From contig CAMPHU010000030.1 of assembly GCA_946886065.1 (NCBI GenBank), forward strand, positions 1 to 30,684: a DNA stretch of 30,684 bases. Direction: 5' to 3'. Origin of the DNA: an uncultured Massilia sp. (GTDB taxonomy: Bacteria > Pseudomonadota > Gammaproteobacteria > Burkholderiales > Burkholderiaceae). The notes beneath the pieces were generated by a model. It searched no databases. It was given only the letters and a program-made list of their open reading frames with translations, and was not told the origin of the DNA. Shown piece after piece: positions 7,158-14,895 of the stretch (its first letter is position 1; each line of letters starts with the position of its first letter). The position numbers and the translations under genes were made by a program.

Positions 7158-7646
7158 TCAGCGCTCCTTGCGGACGTAGGTGACGAAGGCGTAGTCGACG
7201 CCTTCCGCGTCGGAATGATGGGGCTCGCGCCCGGTCTCGCGCCAGAGCGCGGGATCGATGGCCGGGAAGAAGGTGTCGCAGCGGTAGACGCGGTCGATGT
7301 GGGTGACGATCATCGCATCGGCCATGTCCACGGACTCGCGGAAGATCTGGGCCCCGCCGATGATGCTGGCCGGCTCGCCCGCCAGCAGCGCCACCGCCGC
7401 CTCCAGCGAAGGCGCGGTCTCCACGCCTTCGTGGCTCCACGCGGCGTTGCGGGTCACGACGATGTTGCGGCGCTTCGGAAGCGGCCGGCCGATCGAGTCG
7501 AAGGTCTTGCGGCCCATGATGATGGGCTTGCCCAGGGTGACGCGCTTGAAGTGGGCCAGGTCCTCGGGCAGGTGCCAGGGCAGCTGGTTGTCGACGCCGA
7601 TGCCGTTCCGGGCATCGACGGCGACAACGAGAGTCAAGTGCGCCAT
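7158..7646 (-). CDS. folA: Dihydrofolate reductase
   Basis: A full-length 162-residue DHFR, which regenerates tetrahydrofolate from dihydrofolate with NADPH, including the dihydrofolate made by thymidylate synthase. The N-terminal signature VVAVDARNGIGVDNQLPWHLPED contains the substrate-binding acidic residue (LPED). The NADPH-binding MGRKTFDSIGRPLP is near residue 43, and IIGGAQIF is near 95. The ATG is preceded by a GAGGG segment. It lies 126 bases downstream of thyA on the same strand, with its own promoter candidate in the gap at 7730-7758, and is directly abutted by the DUF4337 gene. Confidence 0.97.
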   Translation of the reverse strand: MAHLTLVVAVDARNGIGVDNQLPWHLPEDLAHFKRVTLGKPIIMGRKTFDSIGRPLPKRRNIVVTRNAAWSHEGVETAPSLEAAVALLAGEPASIIGGAQIFRESVDMADAMIVTHIDRVYRCDTFFPAIDPALWRETGREPHHSDAEGVDYAFVTYVRKER

Positions 7647-7729
7647 GGGCCGGCCCTCAGGTGTGATTCGAATGGAAGCGCAGGCATCCTTGTAACCGTC
7701 CTCGCGTTGATTGTAATTCCGAGTTGCAA

Positions 7730-7758
7730 ATGTTGTCTGTTTGCAAGCGTTCTGTCAA
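7730..7758 (-). promoter_or_regulatory. folA: Putative folA promoter with two TTGCAA half-sites
   Basis: On the minus strand a perfect TTGACA (7753-7758) is followed after 17 bases by CAACAT (7730-7735, three of six matches to TATAAT), between thyA and folA. Two copies of the self-complementary hexamer TTGCAA lie at 7741-7746 (inside the spacer) and 7724-7729 (just after the -10), 17 bases apart start to start. The -35 is convincing, the -10 weak. Confidence 0.5.
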
Positions 7759-7772
7759 GCCGTGAAGACGGG

Positions 7773-8567
7773 TCAGACCGCGACCGGCGCCTTGATTGCC
7801 GGGTGCGGGTCGTAGCCGACCACTTCGAAATCCTCGAAGCGGTAGTCGAACAGGGAGTCCGGCCTGCGCTTGATTTCCAGGCGCGGCAGCTTGCGGGTCT
7901 CGCGCGAGAGCTGCAGCTCCACCTGTTCCAGGTGATTCGAATACAGGTGGCAGTCGCCGCCGGTCCAGACGAAGTCGCCCACTTCCAGGCCCGCCTGCTG
8001 GGCCATCATGTGGGTCAGGATCGCGTAGGAGGCGATGTTGAAGGGCACGCCCAGGAAGATGTCGGCGCTGCGCTGGTAGAGCTGGCAGGACAGCTTGCCG
8101 CCGGCCACGTAGAACTGGAACAGCGCGTGGCAGGGCGGCAGCTTCATGTTCGGTACGTCGGCCACGTTCCAGGCCGAGACGATCATGCGGCGCGAGTCCG
8201 GATTGTGCCTGATCTGGTCCATCACCTGCGCAATCTGGTCGATGTGTTCGCCATTCGGCGCCGGCCAGCTGCGCCACTGGTAGCCGTAGACCGGGCCCAG
8301 GTTGCCGTTGGCGTCGGCCCACTCGTCCCAGATGGTGACGCCGTGTTCCTTCAGGTAGGCGATGTTGGTCGAGCCCTGCAGGAACCACAGCAGCTCGTGG
8401 ATGATGGACTTCAGGTGGACCTTCTTGGTCGTCAGGAGGGGGAAACCCTCCTGCAGGTCGAAGCGCATCTGGTAGCCGAAGACGGACAGGGTGCCGGTGC
8501 CGGTGCGGTCCGTCTTGACGGCGCCATGCTCTTTTACATGGCGCATGAATTCGAGGTATTGGCGCAT
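7773..8567 (-). CDS. thyA: Thymidylate synthase
   Basis: A full-length 264-residue ThyA, which methylates dUMP to dTMP using 5,10-methylenetetrahydrofolate and releases dihydrofolate for FolA. Visible motifs are the phosphate-binding [12 protein letters not shown] near residue 21, the catalytic Cys in [12 protein letters not shown] near 146, [17 protein letters not shown] near 165, and the C-terminal PAIKAPVAV, whose last residues close over the active site. It begins 24 bases after the stop of the threonine-aldolase-like gene, with AGAAAGA ahead of the ATG, so the two are probably one transcript. A near-perfect 20-base palindrome lies in the junction. Confidence 0.98.
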   Translation of the reverse strand: MRQYLEFMRHVKEHGAVKTDRTGTGTLSVFGYQMRFDLQEGFPLLTTKKVHLKSIIHELLWFLQGSTNIAYLKEHGVTIWDEWADANGNLGPVYGYQWRSWPAPNGEHIDQIAQVMDQIRHNPDSRRMIVSAWNVADVPNMKLPPCHALFQFYVAGGKLSCQLYQRSADIFLGVPFNIASYAILTHMMAQQAGLEVGDFVWTGGDCHLYSNHLEQVELQLSRETRKLPRLEIKRRPDSLFDYRFEDFEVVGYDPHPAIKAPVAV

Positions 8568-8579
8568 TGCGGGTCTTTC

Positions 8580-8599
8580 TACAGTAGCCGGCTATTGTA
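8580..8599. repeat. 20-base near-perfect palindrome at the aldolase/thyA junction
   Basis: TACAGTAGCCGGCTATTGTA is its own reverse complement except for one mismatched pair (8584/8595). Its core TAGCCGGCTA (8585-8594) is perfect. It spans the stop codon of the upstream aldolase gene (8592-8594) and ends about a dozen bases before the thyA start. There is no T-run, so intrinsic termination is unlikely; an operator or an mRNA stem is possible. Confidence 0.5.
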
Positions 8600-9683
8600 A
8601 CTCAGACAGCTTGGCCGCGAAGAGGGCGAAGGCGCCGCGCACGGTGTCGTCGTCCATGGCCGCCAGGTTCTCGCCGACGTAGATCTCCACCAGACTCGTC
8701 TCCGGCAGGGCGTTGTGGGCCACGCGGTTGTACAGCCAGATGCCATGCCCGAGCGCCAGCTCGTCGCGGATCGCCAGGGCGCGTGCACGGCTCACGGGCA
8801 GGTGAAGGTGCAGCATGTTGGCCTGCGGCGCGGCCGGGTTGACCCGGATTTCCGGATGCGCGCGCAGTGCCTCGTACAGGAACTGCGTGCGGCGGAAGTA
8901 GGCTGGCATGGCCGCCAGACGCTGCTCGAACTGCATCGCGGCCGCGACGACGTAGGGCGAGCGGTGGATGACGTTGCCGCCTTCGCGCCGGAACCATTCG
9001 GCCGCGCGCTCGACGAAGGCGCGGCCGCCGGCCAGCATCGCGCCGCCCAGTCCGCCGATGCCCTTGTACAGCGAGACGTAGACGGAATCGAAGCCGGCTG
9101 CGATTTCCGCGGCAGTGCGCCCGTAGCCTGCCTGGGCTTCCCACAGGCGCGCGCCGTCCATGTGCAGGTGGGCGCCGCGTGCGCGGCAATGGGCCTTGAT
9201 CGCTTCCAGCTCTTCCCATGAAGACAGCTGGCCGCCGATCTCGCGCATCGGGATCTCGAGGCCCACGGCGCCCAGGCGGTCGGGGATGGCTTCCAGGTCG
9301 GCGGCAGTCCAGGGCCGGTGGCGCTCGCCCGCCTGCAGGGCGTGGAAGTGCCCGAGCAGCTGGTAGTTCGAGCGCTCGTGCACGAAGATGTGCGAAGTCG
9401 GATGCAGGGCCACCAGGCGGCTGCCCCGGTCGTCGGCGCCAAGGCGCAAGGCGGTCACCTGGGCCATGGTGCCGGTGACGCAGAAGACGGCGGCCTCGAA
9501 GCCCAGCAGGCGCGCGACCTTGTCCTCGAAGGACTGGATCAGCGCGCCGCTGCCGTAGACATCATGCTCGATGTCGTTCTGTGCGCACCAGGCCGCCATG
9601 TCGGCGTAGAGCTCGGCGGGACGGCGCGGGCGGTGGCCCGGGAAGATGGCATGGCAGCGGCGCTGCAGTTCGGATTCGTTCAA
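8592..9683 (-). CDS. Threonine aldolase-family PLP enzyme
   Basis: A 363-residue fold-type I PLP enzyme of the low-specificity threonine aldolase / beta-eliminating lyase group, expected to split threonine or allo-threonine into glycine and acetaldehyde. Features include the N-terminal DVYGSGALIQSFEDKVARLLG, the cofactor-ring segment VTGTMAQ, the substrate region HMDGARLWEA with its PLP-binding Asp, and the Schiff-base Lys in SLYKGIGGLGGAM (about residue 207). I choose the TTG at 9681-9683 because AGGAG sits six bases ahead of it. A TTG at 9701 would add six residues but lacks a good ribosome site. A hairpin covers the start region (9684-9710). The glycine product could feed one-carbon units toward thyA downstream, which is an inference from gene order. 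Confidence 0.88.
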   Translation of the reverse strand: MNESELQRRCHAIFPGHRPRRPAELYADMAAWCAQNDIEHDVYGSGALIQSFEDKVARLLGFEAAVFCVTGTMAQVTALRLGADDRGSRLVALHPTSHIFVHERSNYQLLGHFHALQAGERHRPWTAADLEAIPDRLGAVGLEIPMREIGGQLSSWEELEAIKAHCRARGAHLHMDGARLWEAQAGYGRTAAEIAAGFDSVYVSLYKGIGGLGGAMLAGGRAFVERAAEWFRREGGNVIHRSPYVVAAAMQFEQRLAAMPAYFRRTQFLYEALRAHPEIRVNPAAPQANMLHLHLPVSRARALAIRDELALGHGIWLYNRVAHNALPETSLVEIYVGENLAAMDDDTVRGAFALFAAKLSELQ

Positions 9684-9710
9684 GGCGGGCTCCTGGGACA
9701 AGAGCCCGCC
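9684..9710 (-). promoter_or_regulatory. Hairpin covering the ribosome-binding site of the aldolase gene
   Basis: On the minus strand GGCGGGCTC, a nine-base loop and GAGCCCGCC form a perfect 9-bp GC-rich stem. The AGGAG Shine-Dalgarno (9690-9694) lies at the loop/3'-arm junction and the TTG start codon follows the stem directly. The stem starts about 18 bases after the chemoreceptor stop codon. Without a T-run it is a weak terminator, so occlusion of translation initiation is at least as likely. Confidence 0.6.
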
Positions 9711-9728
9711 ACTTTACACCCTGGCTTG

Positions 9729-11747
9729 TCAGCGGGCCAGTGCCGGGCGGCGGGTCTGAGGCAAGGCCGGGGCGGCTTCCTCGGCCAGGCGGAACTGGCG
9801 CACCGCACGGGCCAGCGCATCGGCCTGCTCGTGCATCGCCGTGGCGGCGGCGCTGGCCTCTTCCACCAGGGCCGCGTTCTGCTGGGTCACGCCATCCATT
9901 TCGTTGATCGCACGGTTGACGTCCTCGATGCCGCGCGTCTGCTCGGCGCCGGCCGCGCTGATGTCGGCCATGATGTCGGTCACGCGGCCCACGCTGGCCA
10001 GCACTTCCTGCATGGTCTGGCCGGCTTCGGCCACCAGGCGGCTGCCGGCGTCGACCGCGCCGTTGGAGGCGTCGATCAGGGTCTTGATTTCCTTGGCGGC
10101 GGCCGCGCAGCGCTGGGCCAGGCCGCGCACTTCGTTGGCCACGACCGCGAAGCCGCGCCCCTGCTCGCCGGCGCGCGCCGCTTCCACCGCGGCGTTCAGC
10201 GCCAGGATGTTGGTCTGGAAGGCGATGCCGTCGATGACGCCGGTGATGTCCGAGATCTTGCGCGAAGCCTGGGTGATCGACTCCATGCGCTCGACCACCT
10301 GGGCCACGGTGTCGCCGCCTTTCTGGGCGATGCTCGACGCATTGCGCGCCAGCTCGTTGGCCTGGGTCGCGTGTTCGGCGTTCTGGCGCACGGTGCCGGT
10401 CAGGTCGTCCATCGACGAGGCCGTGGTGGCCAGGCTGGCGGCCTGCTCTTCGGTGCGCGAGCACAGGTCGAGGTTGCCGGCCGAGATCTCCTGCGAGGCG
10501 TTGGCGATCTGCTCCGCGCCTTCGCGCACCTGGCCGACCACGCTGGAGAGGCGTCCGCCGATGGCGTTCATGGCCTGGGTCAGGGCGCCGATCTCATCGC
10601 GGCGCAGCACGGTGGCCTGGGCGGTGAGGTCGCCTTCGGCGATGCGCCTGGCCACTTCCTGCACTTCGGCCAGCGGACGCGACACGCTGCGGCGGATCGC
10701 GTAATGCAGCACGCCCGACAGGACGGCCAGCGACACGAGGCCCAGCAGGATGAAGCGCTTGCGCAGGTCGGCGGCGGCGGAGACGATCTCGTCGCGGTAG
10801 GTGCCGCCGGCGACCACCCAGTTCCAGTCCTTGACATAGGCGTAGGCCACGAACTTTTCGCGCGGGCTGGATTCGCCCGGGTTCTGCCAGTCGTAGTGGA
10901 TGCTGCCGTTCTTGGTTTCCAGGATCTGCTTGATGAAGGCGCGGCCGTCGGCGTCTCGGCTGTCGAGGATGTTCTGGCCTTCCTTGGCCGGGTGGACCAC
11001 CAGCTCGCCGTAGTGCTTGCCCGGCGCGGCGTTGAGCACGTAGAAGTAGCCGGTGTCGCCGATCTTGATCGCGCGGATGCGTTCCTTCAGCAGCGCCATG
11101 TCCTTGCTGATGTCGACGCCCACGTAGAGCGCGCCGACGATCTTGCCGCTGGCGTCGCGCGCCGGCTCGTACTGGGTGATGGTGGGCTTGCCGAACAGGC
11201 TGACCATGCCGATGTAGGTCTTGCCCTCGCGCAGGGCGGCGTAGGCCGGGCTGGCGCGGTCCAGGCTGGTGCCGACGGCGCGCGCGCCGTTTTCCTTCTT
11301 GACCGAGGTGCTGACCCGCACGAAGTCCTCACCGTCGAGGACGAAGATGGTGGCGTTGCCGCCGGTCTGCTCGGTGAAGGAGTCCGGGGCGCTGAAGTCG
11401 AGGTTCAGCGGATTGCCGTCGAGCTTGAGGCGCGGCACGGTCTTGCCGTCGATGGTGCTGGTGCTCTCGGTATCGAGCTCCAGGGTGCCCGGCAGCGAGG
11501 CGCGGAAGATGTGGCCCAGTCCAACGGCCTGGCCGCTGACCGTCTTGTTGAACAGCTCCACGGTGCTGGTCACACCCCTGAGCTCGTTCGCAACGCTCTG
11601 GGCGGCGCGCTCTTCCAGCATGCGCGAGGTCGACACCGTGATGGCGGCGACCAGCATGGCGATGATGACGCTGGCGAGGGTAAAGTTGATGGCGCTGATG
11701 CGCGTGCCCACGCTCCAGTTGGCGGGATGATATTTGCTGTTTTTCAT
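9729..11747 (-). CDS. Methyl-accepting chemotaxis protein with periplasmic double-Cache sensor
   Basis: A 672-residue transmembrane chemoreceptor. TM1 is about 17-39, followed by a large periplasmic Cache_3-Cache_2-type sensor (about 45-330; ATIFVLDGEDFVRVSTSV, GDTGYFYVLNAAPGKHYGE), TM2 (about 331-351), HAMP (about 352-405) and a signalling domain. The conserved hairpin tip IAFQTNILALNAAVEAARAG is near 508-527. It should signal through CheW/CheA to the flagellar or pilus motor; the ligand is unknown, though the family often binds small organic acids or amino acids. The C-terminus ends in Pro/Arg-rich sequence without the NWETF-like CheR-docking pentapeptide. No che genes are adjacent. Its leader carries a 14-base perfect palindrome. 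A hairpin (9684-9710) follows the stop. Confidence 0.95.
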   Translation of the reverse strand: MKNSKYHPANWSVGTRISAINFTLASVIIAMLVAAITVSTSRMLEERAAQSVANELRGVTSTVELFNKTVSGQAVGLGHIFRASLPGTLELDTESTSTIDGKTVPRLKLDGNPLNLDFSAPDSFTEQTGGNATIFVLDGEDFVRVSTSVKKENGARAVGTSLDRASPAYAALREGKTYIGMVSLFGKPTITQYEPARDASGKIVGALYVGVDISKDMALLKERIRAIKIGDTGYFYVLNAAPGKHYGELVVHPAKEGQNILDSRDADGRAFIKQILETKNGSIHYDWQNPGESSPREKFVAYAYVKDWNWVVAGGTYRDEIVSAAADLRKRFILLGLVSLAVLSGVLHYAIRRSVSRPLAEVQEVARRIAEGDLTAQATVLRRDEIGALTQAMNAIGGRLSSVVGQVREGAEQIANASQEISAGNLDLCSRTEEQAASLATTASSMDDLTGTVRQNAEHATQANELARNASSIAQKGGDTVAQVVERMESITQASRKISDITGVIDGIAFQTNILALNAAVEAARAGEQGRGFAVVANEVRGLAQRCAAAAKEIKTLIDASNGAVDAGSRLVAEAGQTMQEVLASVGRVTDIMADISAAGAEQTRGIEDVNRAINEMDGVTQQNAALVEEASAAATAMHEQADALARAVRQFRLAEEAAPALPQTRRPALAR

Positions 11748-11787
11748 AAGCGGCCGCGTTGGTCAAGGGAGAAAGGTGACCAGTCAT

Positions 11788-11801
11788 CTTAGCGCGCTAA
11801 G
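11788..11801. repeat. 14-base perfect palindrome upstream of the chemoreceptor gene
   Basis: CTTAGCGCGCTAAG is fully self-complementary and ends about 40 bases before the chemoreceptor start. On the minus strand TTGCCC (-35-like), an 18-base gap and TAAGAT (-10-like) overlap it, so the palindrome would lie between the hexamers and into the -10. That is a typical repressor-operator position. A weaker dyad, AGTTG-N8-CAACT (11800-11817), adjoins it. Regulatory role inferred. Confidence 0.5.
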
Positions 11802-11899
11802 TTGTCGCAGGGCAACTAAAAACAGGCTTTGGGGAGTCAGATTGTGTCGCGGAACAACACAAATATGTCTTCGATAAGATAGTGAACCAGGATGAAAAA

Positions 11900-11919
11900 C
11901 GGCGCACCGAGGTGCGCCG
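11900..11919 (-). terminator. Rho-independent terminator of the ABC exporter gene
   Basis: On the minus strand CGGCGCAC-CTCG-GTGCGCCG forms a perfect 8-bp stem with a four-base loop, followed immediately by TTTTT. It begins about 22 bases after the ABC exporter stop codon (11942-11944) and so ends the long minus-strand run of genes. Confidence 0.9.
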
Positions 11920-11941
11920 GAATTCACAATTGCGGACTTCC

Positions 11942-13774
11942 CTAGGCAGCCACCGGCGCGTGCAGCTGGAATTGCAGGGCCGCCAGGTTGGCGTATACCC
12001 CGCCCAGCGCCACCAGCTCGGCATGGCTGCCGGACTCCACGATCCGGCCCTCGTCCAGCACCACGATGCGGTCGGCGCGTTGCACCGTCGCCAGGCGGTG
12101 GGCGATGATGATGGTGGTGCGGCCGACCATGGCCGCCTCCAGCGCGCGCTGCACCAGGCGCTCGGATTCGGCGTCGAGGGCGCTGGTGGCTTCGTCGAGC
12201 AGCAGCAGCGGCGGGTTCTTGAGCAAGGCGCGGGCGATCGCGATGCGCTGCCGCTGGCCGCCCGACAGGCGCACGCCGCGCTCGCCCAGGAAGGACTGGT
12301 AGCCCTCCGGCAGGCGCTCGATGAATTCGTGGGCGGCCGCCATCTTCGCGGCGGCGAACACTTCCGCGTCGCTGGCGTCCGGGCGGCCGTAGCGGATGTT
12401 CTCGAGCGCGTCGGCCGAGAAGATCACCGTGTCCTGGGGCACGATGCCGATCGCGCTGCGCAGGGTATGCAGGTCGAGGTCGCGGATGTCCACGCCGTCG
12501 AGCCGGATGCTGCCCGCCTGCGGATCGTAGAAGCGCAGCAGCAGCTGGAACAAGGTGGTCTTGCCGGCGCCGGACGGGCCGACCACGGCCACGGTCTCGC
12601 CGGCGCGGATGTCCAGGTTCAGGTGCGACAGCGCCGCGCTTTCGGGGCGCGAGGGGTAGGAGAACGTGACGTCGGCCAGGGCCAGGCGCGCGCCGTTGGC
12701 GGTGCGCGCCGGCAGCGGGCTCGGGTGCGCCGGGTTCTGGATGTCCGAGCGGGCCGCCAGCAGCTCCAGCAGGCGCTCGGTGGCGCCGGCCGCGCGCTGG
12801 GCGTCGCCCATCACTTCCGACAGCGCGCCGACCGAACCCGCCACCATGGCGGCGTACAGGATGAACTGGCCCAGGTCGCCGCTGGTCATGCTGCCCTGCA
12901 GGACCGCATGGGCGCCCAGCCACAGCACGAACACGATGGCGCCGAACACCAGCAGGATCGCCAGCATGGTCAGCGTGGCGCGTGCGCGGATGCGGCGGAT
13001 CGCGGTGCCAAAGGCGTCTTCCACCGAGGCGCCGAAGCGCTTCGCTTCCCTGGCCTCGTGGGTAAAGGCCTGCACCGTCGGCATGGCGTTGAGGATCTCG
13101 CCGGCCAGGGCCGAGGCGTCGGCGATGCGGTCCTGGGAATCCCGCGAGAGTTTGCGTACGCGGCGGCCGAACATCACGATCGGCAGCACCACCAGGACCA
13201 TCAGGCCCAGGATGATGCTGGTCAGCTTGGGGCTGGTCACGAACAGCATCACCAGGCCGCCGGCGAACAGCAGCGTGTTGCGCAGGGCCAGCGAGATGCT
13301 GGTGCCGACCACGGTCTGGATCAGGGTGGTGTCGGTGGTCAGGCGCGACAGCACTTCGCCGGTGCGGGTGGTCTCGAAGAATTCGGGGCTCTGCTGCACC
13401 ACATGGCGGTAGACCGCGCTGCGGATGTCGGCGGTGACGCGTTCGCCCAGCCACGAGACGGTGAAGAAGCGCGCCGCCGTGGCCACCGCCAGCAGCGCCG
13501 CCAGGCCGAACAGGGCCAGGAAGGTGGCGTCCACGTGCTCGATGTTGCTGCTGCCGGCGCTGCCGGCAATCGCCGGCGCGAAGCCCAGGTCGATCATCTG
13601 CTTGAAGGCGGCGGGAATGGCGAGGGTGGCCCCGGCCGCGAACAGCAGCGCGATGCCGGCCAGGACGAACTGGCGGCGGTAGGGACGCAGGAAGGGCAGC
13701 AGGCCCTTCAGCGTGGCCAGGCTGCCTTTGCGGGAAGGGTTGGAATCCGGATTGCTGGTGGAACGCTTGGTCAT
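11942..13774 (-). CDS. MsbA/LmrA-like ABC exporter (fused permease-ATPase)
   Basis: A 610-residue half-transporter expected to work as a dimer. The N-terminal exporter-type membrane domain has about six helices (residues 35-330; VTADIRSAVYRHVVQQSPEFFE is the typical first coupling-helix region). The ATPase domain (about 370-600) has every key motif: Walker A GPSGAGKTT, Q-loop GIVPQDTVIF, signature LSGGQRQR, Walker B LLLLDEATSALD and H-loop IIIAHR. Substrate may be lipid, drug or another amphiphile and cannot be told. The frame is open 120 codons further upstream, but that part lies inside the AttH gene; the ATG at 13774 with its Lys/Arg/Ser-rich start fits exporters. It lies 50 bases after the AttH stop, with tandem repeats and a possible promoter in that gap. 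Confidence 0.93.
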   Translation of the reverse strand: MTKRSTSNPDSNPSRKGSLATLKGLLPFLRPYRRQFVLAGIALLFAAGATLAIPAAFKQMIDLGFAPAIAGSAGSSNIEHVDATFLALFGLAALLAVATAARFFTVSWLGERVTADIRSAVYRHVVQQSPEFFETTRTGEVLSRLTTDTTLIQTVVGTSISLALRNTLLFAGGLVMLFVTSPKLTSIILGLMVLVVLPIVMFGRRVRKLSRDSQDRIADASALAGEILNAMPTVQAFTHEAREAKRFGASVEDAFGTAIRRIRARATLTMLAILLVFGAIVFVLWLGAHAVLQGSMTSGDLGQFILYAAMVAGSVGALSEVMGDAQRAAGATERLLELLAARSDIQNPAHPSPLPARTANGARLALADVTFSYPSRPESAALSHLNLDIRAGETVAVVGPSGAGKTTLFQLLLRFYDPQAGSIRLDGVDIRDLDLHTLRSAIGIVPQDTVIFSADALENIRYGRPDASDAEVFAAAKMAAAHEFIERLPEGYQSFLGERGVRLSGGQRQRIAIARALLKNPPLLLLDEATSALDAESERLVQRALEAAMVGRTTIIIAHRLATVQRADRIVVLDEGRIVESGSHAELVALGGVYANLAALQFQLHAPVAA

Positions 13775-13796
13775 CGTGTCGCTTGTTATGTTCTTG

Positions 13797-13831
13797 GGGT
13801 CACAGCTTCGGGTCACATCTATATTTATAAC
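13797..13831 (-). promoter_or_regulatory. Tandem TGTGACCC repeats and possible -10 box upstream of the ABC exporter
   Basis: Read on the minus strand the octamer TGTGACCC occurs twice (13810-13817 and 13797-13804), 13 bases apart. Just upstream is an A/T-rich TTATAAATATAG segment that includes a TATAAA hexamer overlapping the AttH stop codon. If TATAAA is a -10 box, transcription would start at or just before the repeats, placing them in an operator-like position. No clear -35 is seen. Confidence 0.4.
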
Positions 13832-14892
13832 TTCATCGGCTGCACATAGCCGGTCATCTCCAGGTAGCCCCGCCCCAGGCGCTTGCCGTCGCGCAGGATC
13901 GTGACCGCGCCTTCCCAGTAGACCGCGCCGGTCGAACGGCGCGAATCGAGTTCCTGGTCCGGCTGCAGGGGAACGATCCGCCAGCGGAGCGGCCCGGTCG
14001 CCACCTCGGTGCCGATCGGGTACTCCGCCTGGGTGCGCGGCGACTTCCAGCGCGTCTGCGGGGTGAAACTGACCTCGTCCGGCGCGTAGCGCGTCACCTT
14101 TCCCGACGCGTCGCGCACGGTCGCGTGCGCCCATAGTTTACCACCTCCCTTGGCGCGGATCTGGAAAGCCATCAGGGCGCCGCCGCCGTCGAGGTTGGCG
14201 CCGATCCAGTCCCAGCCCGCCGCGTCGGGCATCAGCGCCTCGCTCGACCATTCGTGATCGAGCCATGCGCTCCCCTTGACCGCCACCGGCGCCATGCCGG
14301 CGCGGCCGGCGCTGCCCGTCACTTCCAGCTGGGGTTCGCTGTAGTAGTAGCTCGCGTGCCGGGGACTCGGCCCCTTGCGCGAATAGCCGCCTTCGCCCTG
14401 CACCAGCACCGGCTGGGTGGGGCGCAGCCTGAGCTCCAGGTTCAGTTCCCCGGAGCGGATGGTGACGCGGTAGCCGCCGCCGGCGTCGCGCACCATGCGC
14501 CAGTCGTCCAGCTTCAGGTCGGTGTTGCCGGTGCGCGCCCAGGCCAGGCCGAAACCCTCGCGCGCGCTGCGCTGGTCGTGCACCAGGCGCCCCACCGACG
14601 GGTCGGACAGGGCGGCGTGGCCGATCACCAGCTGGCGCGGGGCGAAGGCGCTGGGGTTGTTCGGATCGTGGTCGGTGCGGCTGCGGAAGAAGGTGACCTG
14701 GAAGCCGAGCGGCTTGCGCTCCGGCGTCTCGAGCCAGCCGGTGACGTACCACCACTCGGTGCGGAACTCCGGATGGGCCCCGTAGTCGCGCGGGAAGGAC
14801 AAGGCGGCGCCCGGCGTGACGGCGGCGAAATCCGGCGGCGCCGCATGGCACAGCCGGGCGAGGAACAGCATGAAGAATAGGGCGAAGCGCAT
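13825..14892 (-). CDS. AttH / carotenoid 1,2-hydratase-like lipocalin-domain protein, secreted
   Basis: A 355-residue protein with a signal peptide (MRFALFFMLFLARLCHA, cleavage about residue 17). It has the double lipocalin-like fold of the AttH/CrtC group: PEFRTEWWYVTGWLE near residue 41, FQVTFFRSRTD near 64, and DHEWSSEALMPDAAGWDWIG near 215. Relatives called carotenoid 1,2-hydratase rarely make carotenoids; AttH-type members accompany FtsX-type ABC transporters and probably handle a lipophilic ligand in the periplasm. It starts three bases after the permease stop, with AGGGAGG in the permease end serving as ribosome site, which implies translational coupling. No carotenoid genes are nearby, so the hydratase name should not be taken as function. 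Confidence 0.88.
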   Translation of the reverse strand: MRFALFFMLFLARLCHAAPPDFAAVTPGAALSFPRDYGAHPEFRTEWWYVTGWLETPERKPLGFQVTFFRSRTDHDPNNPSAFAPRQLVIGHAALSDPSVGRLVHDQRSAREGFGLAWARTGNTDLKLDDWRMVRDAGGGYRVTIRSGELNLELRLRPTQPVLVQGEGGYSRKGPSPRHASYYYSEPQLEVTGSAGRAGMAPVAVKGSAWLDHEWSSEALMPDAAGWDWIGANLDGGGALMAFQIRAKGGGKLWAHATVRDASGKVTRYAPDEVSFTPQTRWKSPRTQAEYPIGTEVATGPLRWRIVPLQPDQELDSRRSTGAVYWEGAVTILRDGKRLGRGYLEMTGYVQPMKL

Positions 14893-14895
14893 GAT

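Noticed and set aside
4020..8600. A very long open frame on the plus strand (about 1,500 codons) opposite the decarboxylase, DUF4337, folA and thyA genes
   Set aside because: It is antisense to well-recognised genes, has no recognisable domain, and is His/Arg/Gly/Val-rich as expected when a high-GC coding strand is read backwards.
9318..11792. Long plus-strand open frame opposite the chemoreceptor
   Set aside because: Antisense shadow of an unmistakable chemoreceptor, low-complexity composition, no domain.
11882..13849. Long plus-strand open frame opposite the ABC exporter
   Set aside because: Antisense shadow of a gene with complete Walker A, signature and Walker B motifs.
13775..14134. 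120-codon N-terminal extension of the ABC exporter
   Set aside because: It lies inside the AttH gene in another frame, is Arg/Ala-rich, and exporters start near their first membrane helix.
13825..14892. A carotenoid biosynthesis function for the AttH-like gene
   Set aside because: The family name comes from distant CrtC similarity; no other carotenoid gene is present and its permease partner points to an AttH-type role.
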